Numbered from the stretch's first letter, positions 50,224 to 59,260 are shown. The stretch: 64,000 nucleotides of DNA from Klebsiella indica (GCF_005860775.1 NZ_VCHQ01000001.1:186001-250000), one strand, 5' to 3'. The notes: generated by a model not told the origin, from the letters alone. Numbers and translations are program-made.

Positions 50224-52302
50224 ATGTCACACACACTTGCACACCATCCCGTGAAAAAACGGGATGCGATATTCTTTTGGGTTCTGCTGGGCTGGCTGGC
50301 GTTTGCCCTGCTGCCGAGCTGGAGCCTGGATTACGGCCTGCTGGAGTCCACGGGCGATGAAATCCTTGAATCCTACGGCTGGTCACAGCTCAATATCAGT
50401 TGGCTGTGGTATCTGCTGCCGAGCCTGCTGCTGATTCGCCCGTTCCATGAAGCCAGGCGCGAACAGCGCAGCCGCCATTACCTTGATGCGGGCTGGGCGC
50501 TGTTGTGTATGGCCTTTATCGTCGTCAGCGCCACCGTTGAAGGCCGTGGTTTAGGCTACGCCACTATCGTGCTGTTCGTCGCGCTGGGCGCGATCATGAC
50601 GCTGGCGTTGACCCGTCTGGAATGGCTGGGCGGCGACCGCTTCGTGATCGGCTCACTTACCGCCATTGTGGCGCTGATCGGCATCTTTATCGTCTGGCCG
50701 AGTATCGCGATTTTCATCCCGATGTTCACCAACGACGCCGGGGAATTCGCGCCGCTGGCGTTTATGACGGTGCTGTCGCAGGCGCATATCATCCAGGTGA
50801 TCCTCAACTCCATCGCCCTGTCGATTGCGGTGGGCGTGGGCTGTACCTTCTTCGGCCTGGTACTGGCGATTTACACCACCCGCATTGCCAAACGCAGCGC
50901 CATTATTGGCCGCATCTTCTCGATTTTACCGATCGTCACGCCGCCGTTCGTAGTGGGTTTAGGCGTTACGCTGATGATGGGACGCTCCGGCTACGTCACC
51001 GAATTTATGGTCGAGTGGTTCGGGCTGACCAACACCAACTGGCTGTACGGATTTACCGGCATCTGGCTGGCGCAGGTGCTGGCATTCACCCCGATGGCGT
51101 TTATGATCCTCGACGGGGCGATCAAAACCATTCATCCGTCGCTGGAAGAAGCCTCGTACACCCTGCGCGCCAGCCGCTGGCAGACCTTTAACGGCGTGTT
51201 TGTCCCGCTGCTGAAACCGGCGCTGGCGAACGCCTTCCTGATCGTGGTGGTGCAGTCGCTGGCCGACTTCAGCAACCCGCTGGTACTCGGCGGAAACTTC
51301 GACGTGCTGGCGACGCAGATTTATTTCTATATCACCGGTTCGCAGCTTGATTATCAGGCCGCCAGTACGCTGGGCGCGTTCCTGCTGCTGTTCTCGCTGC
51401 TGGTGTTCTGTGTGCAGTATATGTGGATCGGTAAGCGCTCTTACGTCACGGTCTCCGGGAAATCGTACCGTGGCGACGTCCAGCCGCTGCCGGTCACTCT
51501 GGTGTGGAGCGTCATCGCCATTCTGGCCGTGTGGATAGCCTTCAACGCCCTGCTCTACGGCAGCATTTTCTACGGGAGCTTCACCGTCAACTGGGGCGTG
51601 GATTACACCCTGACGCTGGCGAACTTTATCAAGCTGTTCGGCCAGGGTATGAGCGACGGCGCGTGGCCTTCCCTGCTTGATACGTTGCTCTACGCCGGAA
51701 TTGCCGCGCCGATCACCGCCATCTTCGGTCTGCTGATCGCCTGGATTGTGGTACGCCAGCAGTTCAAAGGCAAAAAGACTATCGAGTTCACCACCATGCT
51801 GTGCTTCGCCGTACCGGGCACCGTGGCGGGCGTGTCGTACATCCTCGCCTTTAACAGCGCCCCGGTGTACCTCACCGGAACGGCGGCGATTGTGATTATT
51901 TCGATGGTGATGCGTAACGTGCCGGTTGGGATTCGCGCCGGGATCGCCGGATTAGGCCAGATCGATAAATCGCTGGATGAAGCGTCGCTCAGCCTGCGCG
52001 CCGGGAGCTTACGCACCATCACGCACATCCTGCTGCCGCTGCTGCGCCCGGCGATCCTCTCAGCGCTGATCTACAGCTTTGTGCGCGCCATTACCACCGT
52101 CAGCGCCATTGTGTTCCTCGTCACGCCAGACACCCGCGTGGCGACGGCCTACATCCTCAACCGCGTGGAAGACGGCGAATACGGCGTGGCGATCGCCTAC
52201 GGCTCGATTCTGATCGTGGTGATGCTGGCGATTATTTTCATCTTTGACTGGCTGATCGGGGAAGCGCGTATCTCCCGTTCAAAAGCCAAAAACCAGGCGT
52301 AA
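50224..52302 (+). CDS. afuB: Sugar-phosphate ABC transporter permease AfuB (fused)
   Basis: This 692-residue protein contains two fused ABC membrane domains, each with an EAA loop ([25 protein letters not shown] broken as EEASYTLRA ... and [21 protein letters not shown] in the second half) and about six helices. A single gene thus encodes the whole transmembrane channel. The start follows the REP element with a weak ribosome site (ACCGGAACCGCT). The stop overlaps the next frame as TAATG. Confidence 0.9.
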   Translation: MSHTLAHHPVKKRDAIFFWVLLGWLAFALLPSWSLDYGLLESTGDEILESYGWSQLNISWLWYLLPSLLLIRPFHEARREQRSRHYLDAGWALLCMAFIVVSATVEGRGLGYATIVLFVALGAIMTLALTRLEWLGGDRFVIGSLTAIVALIGIFIVWPSIAIFIPMFTNDAGEFAPLAFMTVLSQAHIIQVILNSIALSIAVGVGCTFFGLVLAIYTTRIAKRSAIIGRIFSILPIVTPPFVVGLGVTLMMGRSGYVTEFMVEWFGLTNTNWLYGFTGIWLAQVLAFTPMAFMILDGAIKTIHPSLEEASYTLRASRWQTFNGVFVPLLKPALANAFLIVVVQSLADFSNPLVLGGNFDVLATQIYFYITGSQLDYQAASTLGAFLLLFSLLVFCVQYMWIGKRSYVTVSGKSYRGDVQPLPVTLVWSVIAILAVWIAFNALLYGSIFYGSFTVNWGVDYTLTLANFIKLFGQGMSDGAWPSLLDTLLYAGIAAPITAIFGLLIAWIVVRQQFKGKKTIEFTTMLCFAVPGTVAGVSYILAFNSAPVYLTGTAAIVIISMVMRNVPVGIRAGIAGLGQIDKSLDEASLSLRAGSLRTITHILLPLLRPAILSALIYSFVRAITTVSAIVFLVTPDTRVATAYILNRVEDGEYGVAIAYGSILIVVMLAIIFIFDWLIGEARISRSKAKNQA

Positions 52303-52313
52303 TGGAGCGCACT

Positions 52314-53360
52314 ATGAGCCAGAAAAATTTTGTTGAACTGCGCAACGTCACCAAACGATTCGGCAGCAACACGGTTATCGATAATATCAATCTCACCATC
52401 CCGCAGGGGCAAATGGTGACGCTGCTCGGCCCTTCCGGCTGCGGCAAAACGACCATTTTGCGTCTGGTGGCCGGGCTGGAAAAACCGAGCGAAGGACAGA
52501 TTTTCATTGATGGCGAAGACGTCACCCATCGCTCTATTCAGCAGCGTGATATCTGTATGGTCTTTCAGTCTTATGCCCTGTTCCCGCACATGTCGCTGGG
52601 GGAAAACGTCGGCTACGGTCTGAAGATGCTTGGCGTGTCGCGCAGCGAAGTGAAAGCCCGTGTGCAAGAGGCGCTGGCGATGGTGGATCTGGAAGGATTC
52701 GAAGACCGCTATGTTGATCAGATCTCCGGCGGTCAGCAGCAGCGCGTGGCGCTGGCGCGCGCGCTGATCCTCAAGCCGAAGGTGCTGCTGTTTGATGAGC
52801 CGTTAAGTAACCTTGACGCCAACCTGCGTCGCAGCATGCGCGACAAGATCCGCGAACTGCAAAAGCAGTTTGATATCACCTCGCTGTACGTCACCCACGA
52901 TCAGAGCGAAGCCTTTGCGGTTTCCGATACCGTACTGGTGATGAACAAGGGACATATTATGCAGATCGGTTCGCCGCAGGATCTCTACCGTCAACCTGCG
53001 TCACGCTTTATGGCGAGCTTTATGGGCGATGCCAACCTGTTCCCGGCGACGTTTAGTCAGGAGTATGTGGATATCTACGGCTATCGGCTGCCACGCCCGG
53101 CGCACTTTGCCGCTCAGGGTTCCGGCACCGTTGGCGTGCGCCCGGAAGCGATTACCTTGAGCGATCGCGGCGAAGAGAGCCAGCGCTGTGTGATTCAGCA
53201 TGTCGCCTATATGGGGCCGCAGTATGAGGTGACGGTGGCGTGGCACGGACAGGAGATTTTATTGCAGGTTAACGCCACCCGATTGCAGCCGGACGTGGGG
53301 GAAAATTATTACCTCGAAATCCACCCGTACGGGATGTTTGTTTTAGCAGACGCAGTGTAA
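52314..53360 (+). CDS. afuC: Sugar-phosphate ABC transporter ATPase AfuC
   Basis: This 348-residue ATPase of the FbpC/PotA type has Walker [10 protein letters not shown], signature [15 protein letters not shown], Walker [14 protein letters not shown] and a switch histidine in YVTHDQSEA. The C-terminal TOBE domain (about 240-345) is present. The start at 52314 ([12 protein letters not shown]) has GGAG 7 nt upstream; an ATG at 52302 that overlaps the afuB stop is an alternative. It is the last gene of the operon, followed by a BIME. Confidence 0.9.
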   Translation: MSQKNFVELRNVTKRFGSNTVIDNINLTIPQGQMVTLLGPSGCGKTTILRLVAGLEKPSEGQIFIDGEDVTHRSIQQRDICMVFQSYALFPHMSLGENVGYGLKMLGVSRSEVKARVQEALAMVDLEGFEDRYVDQISGGQQQRVALARALILKPKVLLFDEPLSNLDANLRRSMRDKIRELQKQFDITSLYVTHDQSEAFAVSDTVLVMNKGHIMQIGSPQDLYRQPASRFMASFMGDANLFPATFSQEYVDIYGYRLPRPAHFAAQGSGTVGVRPEAITLSDRGEESQRCVIQHVAYMGPQYEVTVAWHGQEILLQVNATRLQPDVGENYYLEIHPYGMFVLADAV

Positions 53361-53363
53361 TTG

Positions 53364-53447
53364 ATGCCGGGTGGCGCTACGCTTACCCGGCCTACGGTTC
53401 GTGCACGTTGTAGGCCGGGTAAGGCATCAGCCGCCACCCGGCGCACA
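53364..53447. repeat. BIME downstream of afuC
   Basis: Two inverted REP units (GATGCCGGGTGGCGCTACGC ... and TGTAGGCCGGGTAAGGC ... GCCGCCACCCGGCGCA) fill the gap between the convergent afuC and mmuM genes. Confidence 0.85.
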
Positions 53448-53448
53448 C

Positions 53449-54381
53449 TCAACGTTGCGCGTTCAATTCAGCAATATCCTTCGGCGTCGTCCGGCAACAG
53501 CCGCCAATCAGCTTCGCACCCGCCGCCAGCCACTGCGGTAAATACTCCGCCAACGTAGCGCACGCTTCGCCGTGATGATGCCATGTTTTGCTTACGGCAT
53601 CGTAATGCTCACCGGAGTTCGGGTAGGCCACCAGCGGCAGCGCGGTCAGCCCATGCAAATGCTGCAATGCGGCGGTGACGTTTTCCAGCGCGATACAGTT
53701 TACGCCAGTCGCCACAACCTGCGGGCAGGCGTTGAGGAACGCCGCCACGTCACACAGCGGCGTACCGTCGCTCAGATGCTCGCTGTCGCGCAGCGTAAAC
53801 GAAAACCATGCCCGCGCCCGTGGATATTCGGTTAACAACTCAGCCAGCGCTTTAATCTCAATAAAATTCGGCAGCGTTTCGCAGGCCAGCAGGTCAACGC
53901 CCGCATCCAGCAGCGCTTCCACACGCGGGTGATGAAAAGCCCGGAACGTTTCGGGAGTACATACGTAATCCCCGCGATATTCCGCACCGTCGGCCAGATA
54001 CGCGCCATATGGCCCGATGGAACCCGCCACCAGCAGCGTGCCCGCCTGCGGGTTCTCAGCCAGATACGCTTCCCGCGCTTTGCGCGCCAGTTCGACGCTC
54101 TTGCCGATCAGCGCTTTCGACTGCGCTTCGTTAAACCCACGGGCGGCAAAGCCCGCCGGGGTTGCCTGGTAGCTGGCGGTAATCGCTACCTGCGCGCCAG
54201 CGCGGAAATAGTCGAGGTGGACTTCGCGAATAAGCTCCGGGTTTTCAACCAGGACTTTCGCCGACCACAGGCTGTCGGCTAAATCGCAGCCGCGCGCTTC
54301 CAGCTCCGTCGCCATCGCGCCGTCCAGCAGGATAAAGGGCTGTACGTTAAGGATGGCGGTTAACGGATTATTCTGCGACAT
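53449..54381 (-). CDS. mmuM: Homocysteine S-methyltransferase
   Basis: MmuM transfers a methyl group from S-methylmethionine (or the non-physiological (S,S)-AdoMet) to homocysteine. The 310-residue barrel enzyme has the zinc cysteines in GVNCIALEN and the IGGCCRTTP pair, and the start [12 protein letters not shown]. In E. coli it forms an operon with the S-methylmethionine permease mmuP, which ends 12 bp inside mmuM's start region. Here only the last ~60 codons of mmuP remain, so methionine recycling from external S-methylmethionine would need another importer and mmuM needs a new promoter. Confidence 0.94.
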   Translation of the reverse strand: MSQNNPLTAILNVQPFILLDGAMATELEARGCDLADSLWSAKVLVENPELIREVHLDYFRAGAQVAITASYQATPAGFAARGFNEAQSKALIGKSVELARKAREAYLAENPQAGTLLVAGSIGPYGAYLADGAEYRGDYVCTPETFRAFHHPRVEALLDAGVDLLACETLPNFIEIKALAELLTEYPRARAWFSFTLRDSEHLSDGTPLCDVAAFLNACPQVVATGVNCIALENVTAALQHLHGLTALPLVAYPNSGEHYDAVSKTWHHHGEACATLAEYLPQWLAAGAKLIGGCCRTTPKDIAELNAQR

Positions 54382-54553
54382 GTTGAGGCTCCTGGGTGAG
54401 TTTCCGTAAACGAGTCAGATAATACGCACCATAACACACTGCCACAAACGGGATCCCACACCACAGCGCAATCCTCTGACTCGGATCAAACGCCAGGCCA
54501 ATACAGGCCACCAGGCAAAGCACAAATCCCAGTACTGCTACCAACGGATATCG
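54368..54553 (-). pseudogene. mmuP: mmuP remnant (3' end only)
   Basis: The minus-strand frame [20 protein letters not shown] ... [20 protein letters not shown] ... QEPQHVAE is nearly identical to the last 60 residues of the S-methylmethionine permease MmuP. It still overlaps the mmuM start as in the intact operon. The frame continues upstream to 54757, but those residues do not resemble MmuP, so everything N-terminal of the last two helices has been lost. Confidence 0.85.
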
Positions 54554-54645
54554 CAACGAACGAGAAAGTAAAGAGATCGCCAGGATGTATAAAGTTAAAA
54601 AGATTCTGGCACCATCATTCGTGGGAAATGCTACATTTGCGGGCA

Positions 54646-54679
54646 ATTGCACCATCATGAACGCCTCTCCACGTGCAAT
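54646..54679 (+). promoter_or_regulatory. Candidate upstream activator site
   Basis: Inverted repeat ATTGCAC (54646-54652) and GTGCAAT (54673-54679) with a 20-bp spacer lies about 85-118 bp before the predicted start of transcription, a usual place for an enhancer-binding protein. The arms partly resemble an NtrC half-site (TGCACC). Confidence 0.35.
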
Positions 54680-54736
54680 CTGCCCCTTTTTGGATCGTCT
54701 GCCAACGAAATACGCATATTTATTGTTGTTATAACC

Positions 54737-54752
54737 TGGCACTCTCCTTGCA
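54737..54752 (+). promoter_or_regulatory. Sigma-54 (RpoN) promoter
   Basis: TGGCACTCTCCTTGCA is an exact fit to the -24/-12 consensus TGGCAC-N5-TTGCW, with the GG and GC dinucleotides 10 bp apart. It points at the permease-eutB-eutC genes; transcription should start near 54763. Confidence 0.85.
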
Positions 54753-54782
54753 CTCATCAGATATCTGAAATGTCAGGCTCAT

Positions 54783-54860
54783 CAGGCGTAATTGTTGTAA
54801 GCAGTTTGGGCATGGACAGCACGCAGAAACCGGGGCGTACGCATCGTACATGAGGATTGA
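54783..54860 (+). repeat. Direct repeat copy A, left of the ethanolamine genes
   Basis: About 78 bp (CAGGCG-TTATTG-like start, GCAGTTTG, CGTAC-N4-CGTAC, ATGAGGATT end) aligns by eye at roughly three of four positions with copy B at 58867-58944, in the same orientation. It contains CGTACGCATCGTACATGAGG, a short palindromic segment. Confidence 0.65.
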
Positions 54861-54984
54861 CTCGCTGATTTTTCCTTACGGATCGCTCACCAGGGCGTTC
54901 TTGAGCGCAGCCCGGATATAAACAAACAAATACAAATAAAACAACGTGATGAGCCGGGTTTCTTTATCTGGCGAGGCATCAAAT

Positions 54985-56364
54985 ATGACAACACAAACCA
55001 CAACACTAAAAAGAACGCTCGGCAGTTTCCGCTTATGGGGAATCGCCGTTGGGCTGGTTATTTCCGGGGAGTATTTTGGCTGGAGCTACGGTTGGTCTCA
55101 GGCGGGAACACTGGGCTTTATGATCGTCGCGCTGGCGATCGCCGCCATGTACTGCGCCTTTATTTTTAGCTTTACCGAACTGACGACCGCCATCCCGCAC
55201 GCAGGCGGGCCTTTTGCTTACGCCTACCGCGCCTTTGGCCCGACCGGCGGTTTTATTGCCGGGTTCGCGACCCTGATTGAATTTGTCTTTGCCCCGCCCG
55301 CCATTGCCATGGCCATCGGCGCCTACCTTAACGTGCAGTTTCCGGCGCTGGACCCCAAATGGGTCGCCTGCGGCGCCTACATTATCTTTATGACGCTGAA
55401 TATTCTCGGTGTTGGTATCGCCGCCACCTTTGAGCTGGTGGTCACCCTGCTGGCGATCTTCGAGCTGCTGGTATTTATGGGCGTCGTCGCGCCGGGCTTC
55501 TCCTGGAGCCACTTTACCGCTAACGGCTGGGCGGGCGCGGAGAGCTTCAGCGGTCTGGCGTTGCCAGGCATGTTTGCCGCAATCCCGTTTGCGATCTGGT
55601 TCTTTCTGGCCATTGAAGGGGCATCAATGGCCGCCGAAGAAGCCAAAGATCCGCAGCGTACCATTCCCCGCGCGCTGGGCGGCGGTATTCTGACCCTGAC
55701 CGTACTGGCGATTGGCGTGATGGTCTTTGCCGGCGGCGTCGGCGACTGGAGAGCGCTGGCAAATATTAACGACCCGCTGCCGCAGGCGATGAAAATAGTG
55801 GTTGGCAACAGCAGCGGCTGGCTGCATATGCTGGTATGGCTGGGACTGTTTGGTCTGGTGGCGTCTTTCCACGGTATTATTATGGGCTACTCGCGGCAGA
55901 TATACTCCCTGGCGCGCGCGGGCTATCTGCCAGCGAGCCTGGCAACGATTAATCGCCGCACCCGTACTCCGCATCTGGCGATCCTCGCCGGAGGCGTCAT
56001 TGGTATCGCCGCTATTTTCTCCGATTCATTGATAACCATCAGCGGAATGCCGCTGACCGCCTGCATCGTCACCATGTCGGTATTTGGCGCGATTGTTATG
56101 TATATCATCTCAATGGCGGCGCTGTTTAAACTGCGCCGCAGCGAACCGAAGCTCATTCGACCGTTCCGCGCGCCGCTCTATCCGTGGGCCCCTGCCTTTG
56201 CGCTGGCGATGGCGGTTCTTTGTCTGGTGGCGATGGTCTGGTACAACACCCTGCTGGCGCTGATTTTCGCCGCCATGATGCTCGGCGGCTATCTGTGGTT
56301 CCGCAAGACCGCCGCAGCCCGCGAGCGTGCGGCAGCGGACCCGCAGTTACGTACGGTCTCCTGA
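54985..56364 (+). CDS. eat: Ethanolamine permease (APC family)
   Basis: This 459-residue twelve-helix transporter is of the ethanolamine permease type found in Pseudomonas and Rhodococcus-like operons: RTLGSFRLWGIAVGLVISGE, EYFGWSYGWSQAGTLGFM, SFTELTTAIPHAGGPFAYAY and the cytoplasmic FRAPLYPWAPAFAL. It is unrelated to EutH, the porter of the enteric eut operon. The start at 54985 has GGCGAGG about 8 nt upstream; a frame to 54946 lacks a site. It is followed by eutB after 11 bp. Confidence 0.87.
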   Translation: MTTQTTTLKRTLGSFRLWGIAVGLVISGEYFGWSYGWSQAGTLGFMIVALAIAAMYCAFIFSFTELTTAIPHAGGPFAYAYRAFGPTGGFIAGFATLIEFVFAPPAIAMAIGAYLNVQFPALDPKWVACGAYIIFMTLNILGVGIAATFELVVTLLAIFELLVFMGVVAPGFSWSHFTANGWAGAESFSGLALPGMFAAIPFAIWFFLAIEGASMAAEEAKDPQRTIPRALGGGILTLTVLAIGVMVFAGGVGDWRALANINDPLPQAMKIVVGNSSGWLHMLVWLGLFGLVASFHGIIMGYSRQIYSLARAGYLPASLATINRRTRTPHLAILAGGVIGIAAIFSDSLITISGMPLTACIVTMSVFGAIVMYIISMAALFKLRRSEPKLIRPFRAPLYPWAPAFALAMAVLCLVAMVWYNTLLALIFAAMMLGGYLWFRKTAAARERAAADPQLRTVS

Positions 56365-56375
56365 GGAGTTGAGGC

Positions 56376-57764
56376 ATGTATAAAACCACGCTATCGGGCC
56401 AAGTATGGCATTTTGATAGTCTGAAAACATTGCTGGCGAAAGCCTCCCCGGCGCGTTCTGGCGACGCGCTGGCGGGCGTTATCGCCGACTCTGCCGAAGA
56501 ACGAATGGCGGCCAAAATGGCGCTGGCGGACGTTCCGTTAACGGAAATTCTTGATAATCCGTTGATTCCCTACGAGCAGGATGAAGTGACCCGACTGATA
56601 CTCGATACTCACGACGCCAGCGGTTTTGCGGCGATTCGTCACCTGACGGTAGGCGATTTTCGCGACTGGCTGCTCGACGACGCCACCGACGAGTCGGCAC
56701 TGGGCCAGGTCGCGAGGGCGATAACGCCGGAGATGGCGGCGGCGGTTAGCAAGCTGATGCGCAATCAGGATTTGATCCTGGCTGCCAGTAAATGCCGGGT
56801 TATCACCCGATTTCGCAATACCATCGGCCTGCCGGGGCGCCTCAGCGTGCGCCTGCAGCCAAATCACCCGACCGATGATATGAAAGGCATCGCCGCCAGT
56901 ATGCTCGACGGACTGTTATACGGCGCCGGAGATGCGGTGATCGGCATCAACCCGGCCAGCGATAGCCTGCCGGTGCTGGCGCAGCTTAACCATATGCTGG
57001 ACGATATTATCCAGCGCTTCGCGATCCCGACCCAGTCATGCATTTTGACTCATGTCACCAATACCTTGCAGTTGATTGAGCGTGACGTCCCGGTGGATCT
57101 GGTGTTTCAGTCAGTGGCCGGAACCGAAGCCGCCAACAGCGGTTTCGGCATCAATCTGGCGCTACTTCAGGAAGCCAGAGAAGCCGCCCTCAGCCTTAAC
57201 CGCGGCACGATCGGCAACAATGTGATGTATTTTGAAACGGGCCAGGGCAGCGCCCTATCCGCCAATGCGCATCACGGCGTTGACCAGCAGACCTGCGAGG
57301 CCCGCGCTTACGCCGTCGCCCGCCACTTCGAGCCGCTGCTGGTCAATACGGTGGTTGGCTTTATCGGTCCGGAATATCTGTATGACGGTAAACAAATTAT
57401 CCGCGCCGGGCTGGAAGATCATTTCTGCGGCAAGCTGATGGGCCTGCCTATCGGTTGCGACGTCTGCTATACCAATCACGCCGAAGCCGATCAGGATGAT
57501 ATGGATACCCTGCTGACGCTGCTGTGCGCCGCCGGGCTAACCTTTCTGATCGGCGTACCGGGGGCTGACGATATTATGCTCAACTATCAAAGCACCTCCT
57601 TTCACGATGCGCTATACGCTCGCCGTCTGCTGGGTTTAAAGCACGCGCCTGAGTTCGCCGACTGGCTAACCAGGATGCAAATTATCGATCCGCACGGCGC
57701 GCTGCGCCTGACCGACGCGCGTCATCCGCTGCTTTCCGTCCTGCCGCAAGGAGAACCGGTATGA
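56376..57764 (+). CDS. eutB: Ethanolamine ammonia-lyase large subunit
   Basis: EutB is the catalytic subunit of the adenosylcobalamin-dependent lyase that converts ethanolamine to acetaldehyde and ammonia. The 462-residue barrel protein shows the conserved NVMYFETGQGSALSANAHHG, VVGFIGPEYLYDGKQIIRAG, DHFCGKLMGLPIGCDVCYTN and HAEADQDDMDTLLTL segments. The start has GAGGAG(TTGAGGC) upstream. The stop overlaps eutC by 4 bp. No reactivase (eutA), cobalamin adenosyltransferase (eutT), aldehyde dehydrogenase (eutE) or shell genes are nearby, so acetaldehyde must be handled by enzymes encoded elsewhere. Confidence 0.93.
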   Translation: MYKTTLSGQVWHFDSLKTLLAKASPARSGDALAGVIADSAEERMAAKMALADVPLTEILDNPLIPYEQDEVTRLILDTHDASGFAAIRHLTVGDFRDWLLDDATDESALGQVARAITPEMAAAVSKLMRNQDLILAASKCRVITRFRNTIGLPGRLSVRLQPNHPTDDMKGIAASMLDGLLYGAGDAVIGINPASDSLPVLAQLNHMLDDIIQRFAIPTQSCILTHVTNTLQLIERDVPVDLVFQSVAGTEAANSGFGINLALLQEAREAALSLNRGTIGNNVMYFETGQGSALSANAHHGVDQQTCEARAYAVARHFEPLLVNTVVGFIGPEYLYDGKQIIRAGLEDHFCGKLMGLPIGCDVCYTNHAEADQDDMDTLLTLLCAAGLTFLIGVPGADDIMLNYQSTSFHDALYARRLLGLKHAPEFADWLTRMQIIDPHGALRLTDARHPLLSVLPQGEPV

Positions 57765-58543
57765 ATCCTCTCGACGCATGGAGCCCATTGCGTGAATTTA
57801 CCGATGCGCGGATTGCGCTGGGCCGTAGCGGCGCCAGTCTGCCAACCCGTGAAGTGCTGAATTTCGGCCTCGCGCACGCCCGCGCGCGCGATGCGATTCA
57901 CCAGCCCTTCGTCAGTGAACAACTGGAACAACCGCTGGCCGATTTGGGGCTCTCATCGCTGACCGTCCACAGTGCCGCCAGCGATCGTCATGTCTACCTG
58001 AATCGCCCGGATCTCGGACGACGTCTGAACGAAAAGAGCCGCGCCGATCTGGCCGCCAGCGGCGTGCGTCCGGCCGATCTGCTGCTGGTGATCGGCGACG
58101 GGCTGTCGTCATACGCCGTGCATCGTCAGGCCGTGCCGCTAATCCGCGCTCTGCTTCCTTACCTGAAAACGCTAGGCCTGAGCCTCGCGCCGGTGGTGCT
58201 TGCGCACCAGTCGCGGGTGGCGCTGGGCGATGATATTGGCGAAACGCTGAAGGCCAAAGCGGTCGCGATTTTGATTGGCGAACGGCCGGGTCTCTCTTCG
58301 CCGGACAGTCTCGGGGTTTATTTAACCTGGCAGCCGCATCGTCAGCGGCTGGAGTCGGAGCGCAACTGTATTTCCAATATTCGCCCGGAAGGGCTGAGCT
58401 ACGAAGCGGCGGCATTTAAGCTGGCGTGGCTGCTGGAGCAGGCATTCTTACGACGACTGACCGGCGTGCGCCTGAAAGATGAAAGTGATAATCCGGCGCT
58501 GCATGGTAAAATAAAGCCGCTGGGCAATATCGATAATAAATAA
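57761..58543 (+). CDS. eutC: Ethanolamine ammonia-lyase small subunit
   Basis: EutC forms the small subunit with EutB. The 260-residue protein begins MNPLDAWSPLREFTDARIALGRSGASLPT and contains FALAHARARDAIH-like and RPDLGRRLNE segments, then LLVIGDGLSS and SLGVYLTW of the cobalamin-binding region. The E. coli EutC (about 295 residues) has a longer N-terminus that targets it to the microcompartment; that extension is missing here, fitting a free cytoplasmic enzyme. It is coupled to eutB by an ATGA overlap. Confidence 0.92.
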   Translation: MNPLDAWSPLREFTDARIALGRSGASLPTREVLNFGLAHARARDAIHQPFVSEQLEQPLADLGLSSLTVHSAASDRHVYLNRPDLGRRLNEKSRADLAASGVRPADLLLVIGDGLSSYAVHRQAVPLIRALLPYLKTLGLSLAPVVLAHQSRVALGDDIGETLKAKAVAILIGERPGLSSPDSLGVYLTWQPHRQRLESERNCISNIRPEGLSYEAAAFKLAWLLEQAFLRRLTGVRLKDESDNPALHGKIKPLGNIDNK

Positions 58544-58594
58544 CAAGGAAATGAGAGTTCTGCTTTATTATTAATCAAGACAGATAAAATTTAT

Positions 58595-58723
58595 TTATAC
58601 TCTAAATAATTCGAGTTGCAGGAAGGCGGCAAGAGAGCAAATCCCCAGGAACATAGATAGCTATATGACTGGGGTGAGCGAGCGCAGCCAACACACATGC
58701 AACTTGAAGTATGACGAGTATAT
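58595..58723 (+). repeat. ERIC (IRU) element
   Basis: The core AATCCCCAGGAACATAGAT then GACTGGGGTGAGCG, GCCAACACACATGCAACTTG and AGTATGACGAGTATA match the ERIC consensus throughout. Its end is also the left arm of a perfect 12-bp inverted repeat (GAAGTATGACGA / TCGTCATACTTC) leading to an inverted partial copy. Confidence 0.9.
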
Positions 58724-58770
58724 ATTCGTCATACTTCAAATGACAGGTGTATTGGCTTCAGAGTGACTCT
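58724..58770 (-). repeat. Partial ERIC end, inverted
   Basis: TCGTCATACTTCAAATGACAG and GTATTGGCTTC read like the right end of an ERIC element in reverse orientation, diverging after about 40 bp. It abuts the full ERIC head to head. Confidence 0.55.
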
Positions 58771-58866
58771 GCTCATTCATGAGGCCCGCCCTTAGCGGCC
58801 ACTACTTTTCAGCGTTCATAACGGATAACCGTTTTGTTCTGGCAATTGAATTAGAGACTATCCCAC

Positions 58867-58944
58867 CAGGCGTTATTGGCGCAGGCAGTTTGAACACGGC
58901 CAGCGCGGATGAACCGGAGCGTACACGTAGTACGTGAGGATTCT
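58867..58944 (+). repeat. Direct repeat copy B, right of the ethanolamine genes
   Basis: Shares with copy A (54783-54860) the blocks CAGGCG, AGTTTG, GAACCGGAGCGTAC-like and CGTAGTACGTGAGGATT. Same orientation; the pair brackets about 4 kb carrying the permease, eutB and eutC. Confidence 0.65.
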
Positions 58945-59075
58945 GAGCACTGCCCTGGTTCAAAATGACAAGCAAAATAGCTCTAATGGGATAGGTTCTT
59001 AATTAGGATATAAGAATATTGCATGAGTAAAAGTGAAACAATCGTTGTAAGGTAAAGTTGCGCATTAAATATGCC

Positions 59076-59115
59076 CGTGATACTTCAGGTTGCATGTGCA
59101 TTGACTGTGTTCATG
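59076..59115 (-). repeat. ERIC-like fragment, inverted
   Basis: GTGATACTTCAGGTTGCATG then TGCATTGACTGTGTTC corresponds to the reversed right end of ERIC (GAACACAGTCAATGCACATG ... GAAGTATCAC). Too short and diverged to be a full element. Confidence 0.45.
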
Positions 59116-59260
59116 CAGTCCAAATTATTGAGAGTATATTTCGTTATCTATTCAAAATAACAGCCAATAATTCGCCAGATTAACTGGAGAATTATTCTCA
59201 ATGTTATGCAGTCATTGATGGTTACACATAAATAATCGATTGACCGAGGGTGAGGTAGCA

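Larger units (their letters stand above)
54554..54984. other. Regulatory region of the ethanolamine genes
   Basis: 430 bp from the mmuP remnant to the permease start contain an inverted repeat ATTGCAC/GTGCAAT (54646-54679), a sigma-54 promoter motif at 54737-54752, and an ~80-bp repeat unit at 54783-54860. The transcript from the promoter would have a 5' leader of about 220 nt that contains the repeat. Confidence 0.6.
58544..59260. other. Repeat-packed intergenic region
   Basis: The 717-bp gap between eutC and the LIV-type transporter contains a full ERIC element, an inverted partial copy, repeat copy B and a third ERIC-like fragment. The last ~140 bp, AT-rich, must hold the transporter promoter. 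No small gene is evident. Confidence 0.75.

Noticed and set aside
49122-53360. Ferric iron ABC transporter annotation for afuABC
   Set aside because: Sugar-phosphate contact residues and the UhpABC-like neighbours favour sugar phosphate; iron-coordinating tyrosines are not apparent.
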